Origin: Treponema sp. OMZ 798
Lineage (GTDB): Bacteria; Spirochaetota; Spirochaetia; Treponematales; Treponemataceae
Direction: 5' to 3'
Assembly (NCBI RefSeq): GCF_024181385.1
Contig: NZ_CP051305.1
Location: forward strand, 2,604,001-2,668,000
DNA: 64,000 nt
Positions 58,505-64,000 of the stretch are shown here, piece by piece (positions within the stretch are counted from its first letter, which is position 1; the number at the start of each line of letters is the position of its first letter). The notes below the pieces were generated by a model. It made no database searches, was not told where the DNA came from, and was given only the letters and a program-made list of their open reading frames with translations. The translations under genes and the position numbers were made by a program.

Positions 58505-60997
58505 TTAGTGCAAGCCCGTTTCATTTTTTAGGGCGGTTACGGCAGCGGTAATTTCATTTGAAGCGGTGCTGAATGAACTTCCCGTATTGAGCATAGCTTC
58601 CGCTTCGGTAAATTTTCCGTCATTAATTGCAAAGGCTACCTTGCCCGCTTCAACATGAAAAGCGGCATGTTTAGCTACACAGTTTTTGTATGAGGCCAAG
58701 TTACCGTATTTTGTTTTTGCTTCTCCGTGCAGCCATTTTCCGAATTCGCATTCCGAATCCTTAGAAATGATTCCTGCATCAAGTTTTTCCTTTGTTGATA
58801 TTGCTGCCCTAAGTTTAACCTTCCAATCTACATGAACTTTGACTGCATTAGTAAGATTAATGCCGGAAGTTTCCTTTTTTGTTTTTACGAGGCTTATTTC
58901 GCCGCTTACTTTGAATTTTCCTACTTCCTTAACAAGATTATCAATGCTTTGTTTATTTTTTTCAGTTATTACAGCAACATCTTCCATTGCATTACCAATA
59001 TGGGCAGCTCCTTTAGCAATCTCATTCATACTGCCGGTTATAACATGGGTTAGGCCGTCCAGTTTATTCATTTCCTCTGCGACCCCTTCTCCGCCTTTGA
59101 GCATTTCTTCCGAACCTGCTTGAACTTCGGCGGTAATTCTGTTTATGTCTTTGATGGCCATCAACACTTCTTGACTCCCATGCTGCTGCTCCGCCATGGC
59201 ATTCATCAAAGTTGTGCTCATTTGTTTTACTTGCTCAGATAGGTTGAAGATAGCATTAAACTTTGATTCAGCCGTCTTTGCAGAATCAGACAATATTTCG
59301 ATTTCTCCGGATAGGTTTTTTAATGTTGAGGTAATTGTTTTTCCCTGAGTACTTGATTCTTCTGCAAGTTTTCTGATTTCATCGGCAACAACGGCAAAAC
59401 CTTTTCCTGCTTCTCCTGCATGGGCCGCTTCGATGGCTGCATTCATAGCCAAAAGATTTGTCTGACTTGCAATGTGTTGAATAACCGTCGAAGCTTCCAA
59501 TAAGCCGCCTGACTCTTCGGATATTTTTTGTGTTACTGTATTTGCGTTTGTAACGGTATCTTTACCGTCTGCAGTGGCTTCTGCAAGAGTTTTAATAACA
59601 TTATCGGTTTTTCCCAGAGTGTTTGTTATGGAGCTTATGTTTGCGACCATTTCTTCAATAGCCGAAGATGATTCGGCAACACTCGCTGCTTGACTTTCAA
59701 TACTGCCGTTAAGCTGTTTTATGGTACGGATTATTTCTTCTACTGTGGCGGCTGTCTCGGTAACACTTGCCGCCTGTGTCATTGCTTGCTGTTTTACATC
59801 TTCAATGTTTGCAGTGATTTGTTGAACCGATCCGGCTGTTTCATTCATATTGCCGGCAAGTTCGGTTGCTATGTTTTCCATTGTTACGGTATTCACTCCT
59901 ACAGCCTGAATGGAATCTTCTATTTTTTTGATTGTTTGGTTAAAGTAATTCGATAGATCGGTGATTTCGTCATTTCCTTTAAGCGGAAGTCTTACCGTTA
60001 AATCGCCTCCCCCTTGTGAAATATTTTTTAAGGCTGTAACGACTCCGTTAATAGGTTTTACAATGCGTAATGCTACAAGGAAAATTACGATAAGGGAGCT
60101 TATTAAAATAATTATACCCACGATATAAAGGGATTTTTTTAAGATAGCGATTGTTCCCATAAATTCGTCTATTGGTGCGGAAATGATAACCGTCCAATCC
60201 GTTACTTTAATATGAGCGAAAGAAGCTATTTCAAGCTCATCTTCCCAATAAAAAGAACCTACTGCCGGCTCTTTTTCGGCTAGGGCTTTTTTTTCGAACG
60301 CCGCTATGCTTGCAAAAGCCGGATCATTTTTTGCTTTGTTCTCGCTTGATTCAAGTTTTGAAACAAGACTTAAATCTTTATCGGCAATTGTTATTCCGCT
60401 TAGGCCTATGATATAACAGCCGCCTGTTTCTCCTACGGTTATATCTTTTATTTCGTTTGATAAATGAAGCCCGTTAATGGCTGCTGCCAGCACACCTATT
60501 ATTTTGCTGTCGCTATTATAAATGGGAACAGCATATACGCTGATTAAAGAACCGTCAGAGCGGGATGTTATCGGTTCTGAAGCAAATCGTTTACCTGATG
60601 CGGCGGTCTTATACCATGCAAGGTCTCCTACAAATATAGTGCCTCCGGTATTTGCATAACGGTTACCTTTCATGTCTGTTATATTCAGTTCTAATATAGT
60701 TTTATCCAAGGCACTTTGTTTTTGTAAATATCGTGATTTTTCAAGATAGCTTGTTTCTGTATCGCTCAGTACAGGAGATCTTGCAATGCCTTCCAAAAGT
60801 TGAAAGAAGGCATTTATCCTGCCGTCTATAATTTCAGCCGTATCCTTTGCCTTATCGATTAAGTGAGTTTCCGCTTTTTCTTTTACAGCTGTTTCGGCAA
60901 TGTTTACAGCTAAGATACCAAAGATAAAAAGAGCAAGGCTTACCAATAATCCGAAAATAACAATTAATTTATTACGGATAGAAAATCTCTTTTTCAT
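58505..60997 (-). CDS. Methyl-accepting chemotaxis protein with CZB zinc domain
   Basis: An 830-residue chemoreceptor. TM1 lies at residues ~12-32, the periplasmic dCache_1 sensor at ~40-285 ([32 protein letters not shown]), TM2 near 300-320, then HAMP and a full signalling tip ([17 protein letters not shown]). A C-terminal CZB domain (last ~110 residues) has the His-Cys-His-His pattern: HVDWK, CEFGKWL and KHAAFH. CZB binds zinc and in other bacteria senses hypochlorous acid or zinc. Start ATG at 60997 with GGAGGAG upstream. 60 nt downstream of pncB, maybe read-through. Confidence 0.93.
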   Translation of the reverse strand: MKKRFSIRNKLIVIFGLLVSLALFIFGILAVNIAETAVKEKAETHLIDKAKDTAEIIDGRINAFFQLLEGIARSPVLSDTETSYLEKSRYLQKQSALDKTILELNITDMKGNRYANTGGTIFVGDLAWYKTAASGKRFASEPITSRSDGSLISVYAVPIYNSDSKIIGVLAAAINGLHLSNEIKDITVGETGGCYIIGLSGITIADKDLSLVSKLESSENKAKNDPAFASIAAFEKKALAEKEPAVGSFYWEDELEIASFAHIKVTDWTVIISAPIDEFMGTIAILKKSLYIVGIIILISSLIVIFLVALRIVKPINGVVTALKNISQGGGDLTVRLPLKGNDEITDLSNYFNQTIKKIEDSIQAVGVNTVTMENIATELAGNMNETAGSVQQITANIEDVKQQAMTQAASVTETAATVEEIIRTIKQLNGSIESQAASVAESSSAIEEMVANISSITNTLGKTDNVIKTLAEATADGKDTVTNANTVTQKISEESGGLLEASTVIQHIASQTNLLAMNAAIEAAHAGEAGKGFAVVADEIRKLAEESSTQGKTITSTLKNLSGEIEILSDSAKTAESKFNAIFNLSEQVKQMSTTLMNAMAEQQHGSQEVLMAIKDINRITAEVQAGSEEMLKGGEGVAEEMNKLDGLTHVITGSMNEIAKGAAHIGNAMEDVAVITEKNKQSIDNLVKEVGKFKVSGEISLVKTKKETSGINLTNAVKVHVDWKVKLRAAISTKEKLDAGIISKDSECEFGKWLHGEAKTKYGNLASYKNCVAKHAAFHVEAGKVAFAINDGKFTEAEAMLNTGSSFSTASNEITAAVTALKNETGLH

Positions 60998-61057
60998 AAT
61001 ATTCTCCTCCAAAATTGAATACTTTAATTTACTTATAAATAACCGGCTTTTTCTGCC

Positions 61058-62494
61058 TTAGCTTTTAAAAACCGGTTTTGCTTTTATCAGCTGCTGTTTT
61101 AAATCTCTCATCTTTTCGCTTAAAGAAACCTTGTATATATGGGGATTTAAAAGACGTTTTGAGGTATAGTCTAAACTATCAAGCTGCTTTTCGGCATAGG
61201 TTTTGATTTCTTTTAGAGACGGTACTTTACCGACAGCCTTACCGTTTTCAATTCGTTTTTCTAAAAGAGCCTCGGCCTTTGCTGGCGTAAAGGTAAAATT
61301 CTGGTAGTCATTTGCTGGATGATAAAAGGTCTGTTCTACACCCTCTTCAATTTTTTCGTTTTCAAGACTTAGAACATCGGCCTTAAAAGTACCGTCAGAA
61401 TTGTAAAGCCGCCAAACCTGTTTGCTTGCAGGATTAGTCATCTTTGCAGGATTATCCGAAAATTTCATAACCGGAGTCCATTCCGTTTCTTCTAAACTCT
61501 TACGAGCAGCCATTTTATATACTCCTGTAAGGGAGGCTTCATTTCCGCCTGTAACCATGTGGGTTCCGACTCCCCAAGAATCTATGGGAGCATTGTTTTG
61601 GACAAGGGATTCTACAATTTCCTCCGTAAGTTCATTTGAAACGGAAATCTTTGCATTGGGGCAGCCCGCTTCATCTAGGCGTTTTCTTACATCTTTGCTC
61701 AAATAATAAATATCGCCTGAATCAAGGCGTACACCGAAGTTTTTTTCCTTTTTTTGCAGACGCTTTCCAACCTTGATAGCGTTTACGATTCCTGAACGGA
61801 GGGTATCATAGGTATCTATTAAAAATATCGAATTATCCGGATAAATGTCGGCATAGGTTTGAAAGGCCTCCTCCTCGCTTTTAAATGACATTATCCATGA
61901 GTGGGCCATTGTTCCGAGGGCCGGTATGCCGAGTTCTTTGGCAGCAAGGGAGTTGCTTGTGCCGAAGGCTCCTCCTATGTAGGCAGCTCTTGTTGCACTC
62001 ATAGCCCCGTTGTTGCCCTGTGCTCGGCGAAGACCGAATTCCATTATAGAGCCTTTTTTTGAAGCCAGCCAAATTCTGGCGGTTTTTGTTGCTATGAGGG
62101 TTTGAAAATTTATCATGTTTAAAATTAGACCTTCTAAAAGCAGGGCTTCAACCGTATCAGCCTCAACTCGGATTAAGGGTTCATTCGGAAAAACGACGCT
62201 TCCTTCTTTCATTGCCCAAATATTGCCTGAAAATTTAAAGCCGGCAATATAGTCTAAAAATTCTTTTTCGAATATTCCGAGGGATTTTAGCCACTCGATA
62301 TCGCTTTTTTCAAAGTGAAAATTTTGAATAGTTTCTAAGAGGGGTTCAAGGCCTGCAAAGACGGCATAACCGCCCTTAAAAGGGTTCGATCTAAAAAACA
62401 TTTCAAATACGGTTTTTGTGTTATTTCCTTTTTTCCAAAAACCTTGAGCCATTGTCAATTCATAAAAGTCTGAAAATAAAGCGTTATCAATCAT
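61058..62494 (-). CDS. pncB: Nicotinate phosphoribosyltransferase
   Basis: First step of the Preiss-Handler NAD salvage path: nicotinate and PRPP to nicotinate mononucleotide. A 478-residue protein with DFYELTMAQGFWKKG, MFFRSNPFKGGYAVFAG, the SATRAAYIGGAFGTSN and GTMAHSWIMSF segments and the VRLDSGD motif. Shine-Dalgarno GAGG. 25 nt downstream of ftsK on the same strand, so it may be in the same transcript. Confidence 0.95.
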   Translation of the reverse strand: MIDNALFSDFYELTMAQGFWKKGNNTKTVFEMFFRSNPFKGGYAVFAGLEPLLETIQNFHFEKSDIEWLKSLGIFEKEFLDYIAGFKFSGNIWAMKEGSVVFPNEPLIRVEADTVEALLLEGLILNMINFQTLIATKTARIWLASKKGSIMEFGLRRAQGNNGAMSATRAAYIGGAFGTSNSLAAKELGIPALGTMAHSWIMSFKSEEEAFQTYADIYPDNSIFLIDTYDTLRSGIVNAIKVGKRLQKKEKNFGVRLDSGDIYYLSKDVRKRLDEAGCPNAKISVSNELTEEIVESLVQNNAPIDSWGVGTHMVTGGNEASLTGVYKMAARKSLEETEWTPVMKFSDNPAKMTNPASKQVWRLYNSDGTFKADVLSLENEKIEEGVEQTFYHPANDYQNFTFTPAKAEALLEKRIENGKAVGKVPSLKEIKTYAEKQLDSLDYTSKRLLNPHIYKVSLSEKMRDLKQQLIKAKPVFKS

Positions 62495-62519
62495 AAATTT
62501 TACCTCGTATAATTATTTT

Positions 62520-64000
62520 TTAAGAATGTGTAATTACTTCCCTCGGCTTTGAACCGTTTGCAGGGCCGACCACTCCGCGTTCTTCCATTTCTTCTACTAT
62601 CCGCGCAGCTCGGTTATAGCCTATTTTAAGCCGCCTTTGGATATAAGAAGCGGAAGCCTTTCCTTCGGCCAGTACAATCTGCAAGGCCTCATCGTATAGG
62701 GGATCACTTTCATCCCCGAAGAGGGTGCCTTGGGAATACTCTTCGTCATCTACAAATATTTCGTCATCTATGTAGTCTGGTTCTCCGAATGTCTTTACAC
62801 ATTCAACAACCTGCTCTACCTCATCATCGGAAACAAAGGTGCCTTGGATTCGGGCCGGGAAGGGCTTGGTGGTGCTTACATAGAGCATGTCGCCCTTGCC
62901 TAAAAGCTTTTCTGCCCCGATATTATCGAGAATAATTTGGCTGTCTACACGGGAGGCAACCATAAAGGCAATCCTACTCGGAATGTTTGCCTTGATTAAA
63001 CCTGTAATTACATTGGTAGAAGGGCGCTGGGTTGCAAGTACCAAGTGAATACCTACGGCACGGCTCATAGCACAAAGTCTTGAAACGGTTGCTTCAAGTT
63101 CTTTTCCTGTGGTAGACATAAGGTCTGCGAATTCGTCAATTATTATTACTATGTAGGGCAGGGGCTCGGCTGCAATTTTTTCCCGTTTTATTTTTTTATT
63201 GTAGCTTTTGATATCTCTGACACTCATGGAATCAAGCATCGCATAACGCCTTTCCATTTCGCAGATACAGTATTGCAAGCCTTGAAGTGCTCTTTTAGGT
63301 TCCGTAATTACCGGAGTCAATAAGTGCCCGATGCCGTTGTAAAGTTTAAGCTCTACAATCTTGGGGTCAACCAAGAGGAGCTTTACTTCTTCGGGACTTC
63401 TGTTATAGAGAATTGAAAGAATAATAGAGTTTACACAGACCGATTTACCTGAACCTGTAGCACCGGCTATCAAAAGATGGGGTGTTTGACAAAGATCCAG
63501 AGTTTGAGGTTCTCCTGTTACGTCTTTTCCTAAAACGATAGGAATACCCATTTTTTCGGTACCGGGAATTTGAGTTTCGATTAGTTCTCTAAAGCCGACT
63601 ATTGCGCGTGATTCATTAGGAACTTCAATACCGACAGCTTGTTTTCCCGGAATGGGAGCAACAATTCGGACACTTTGAGCAGCAAGCCTAAGGGCTATAT
63701 TATCTTGAAGGGCGGTGATTTTACCCAATTTTATTCCGGGAGGAGGAAGAACTTCAAACATGGTAACAACCGGCCCCTTTCTGATACCTGTAATTTCAAT
63801 GCTTATATTGAATTCTTCAAAGGTGTTTTTTAAGGCTATGGCTGCTTTTCGGGTTGAGTCATCAACTATCCAGTATTCGTTTCCCGGATATTTTGTTAAT
63901 AGATCATAAGGAATGTGGTAGCCATTTTTTTTATCTTTGGAGTCTTTTTTAGGCTTTAAAGGCTGGGCTGCACTTATTTCTATATCTTCGCTTAATTCTT
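62520..64000 (-). CDS. ftsK: DNA translocase FtsK/SpoIIIE, C-terminal part (gene continues beyond window)
   Basis: Hexameric ATP-driven DNA pump clearing the chromosome from the division septum. At least 493 codons are in the window; the frame runs open past 64000, so the 5' end and the membrane domain are missing. Visible: the alpha/beta motor (GKITALQDNIALRLAAQSVRI, Walker A GATGSGKS, Walker B IVIIIDEFADLM, LATQRPS) and the C-terminal gamma winged helix (ASASYIQRRLKIGYNRAARIVEEME) that reads KOPS sites. The inner ATG at 63761 is not the start: the preceding frame reads GTRKGPVVTMFEVLPPPG-like core sequence. Confidence 0.93.
   Translation of the reverse strand, partial: ELSEDIEISAAQPLKPKKDSKDKKNGYHIPYDLLTKYPGNEYWIVDDSTRKAAIALKNTFEEFNISIEITGIRKGPVVTMFEVLPPPGIKLGKITALQDNIALRLAAQSVRIVAPIPGKQAVGIEVPNESRAIVGFRELIETQIPGTEKMGIPIVLGKDVTGEPQTLDLCQTPHLLIAGATGSGKSVCVNSIILSILYNRSPEEVKLLLVDPKIVELKLYNGIGHLLTPVITEPKRALQGLQYCICEMERRYAMLDSMSVRDIKSYNKKIKREKIAAEPLPYIVIIIDEFADLMSTTGKELEATVSRLCAMSRAVGIHLVLATQRPSTNVITGLIKANIPSRIAFMVASRVDSQIILDNIGAEKLLGKGDMLYVSTTKPFPARIQGTFVSDDEVEQVVECVKTFGEPDYIDDEIFVDDEEYSQGTLFGDESDPLYDEALQIVLAEGKASASYIQRRLKIGYNRAARIVEEMEERGVVGPANGSKPREVITHS

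Overview
The window looks like chromosomal DNA of an oral treponeme, most likely Treponema denticola or a very close relative. The evidence is AT-rich coding sequence; a tmRNA (ssrA) whose tag reads AENNDSFDYALAA, the treponemal type; spirochaetal PilZ, FlgM and chemoreceptor genes; and several leucine-rich-repeat or BspA-like surface proteins. Two perfect copies of the ParB-binding site parS (TGTTTCACGTGAAACA) near the left edge suggest the replication-origin side of the chromosome. The species call is inference from these features, not a database match.

Layout. 0-2.9 kb: two parS sites around an alkyltransferase (ogt) and a methyltransferase gene, then four tRNA-Ser genes with different anticodons (TGA, GCT, CGA, GGA), a tRNA-Arg(GCG), and the SRP RNA. 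2.9-5.1 kb: a PilZ c-di-GMP receptor (probably leaderless) and a TPR protein. 5.1-11.8 kb: a complete oligopeptide importer (oppABCDF) with an M42 aminopeptidase, forming a peptide uptake and hydrolysis operon. 12-14.2 kb: a two-gene ABC importer lacking its ATPase, then ssrA. 14.2-18.8 kb: cobalamin adenosyltransferase, an ion transporter, and glycerate kinase with a GntP permease. 18.9-31.5 kb: LRR lipoprotein, class III cyclase, gltX, a secreted protein of unknown function behind a consensus sigma-28 promoter, flgM behind its own sigma-28 promoter, rsmI, an ABC exporter, a Sel1/BspA fusion protein, and asparaginase II overlapped by an orphan VapB antitoxin gene.

31.5-47.9 kb: a vWA protein, an XPB-associated protein, a hydrolase, a RhuM/Fic pair, two small-molecule transporters, an adenosine-deaminase-like enzyme, an esterase, a Cache chemoreceptor, and an ABC importer whose ATPase carries a large insertion. 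48-51.6 kb: a TPR protein and a DUF969-DUF979-pcp operon, probably for pyroglutamate. 51.7-58.4 kb: a surface-lipoprotein cluster (LRR lipoprotein, a lipoprotein of unknown function, and two tandem multidomain lipoproteins). The two tandem lipoproteins end in a domain with the catalytic pattern of the streptococcal IgG protease IdeS/Mac. 58.5-64 kb: a zinc-binding (CZB) chemoreceptor, nicotinate phosphoribosyltransferase, and the C-terminal part of FtsK running off the right edge.

The most interesting items are the tandem IdeS-like lipoproteins, the consensus sigma-28 promoter in front of an uncharacterised secreted protein, the RhuM/class III Fic pair, the inserted domain in the ABC ATPase, the VapB-asparaginase overlap with its promoter-spanning inverted repeat, and a hairpin-rich, direct-repeat-flanked insert in front of the cyclase gene. 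All promoter and motif calls were made by eye.
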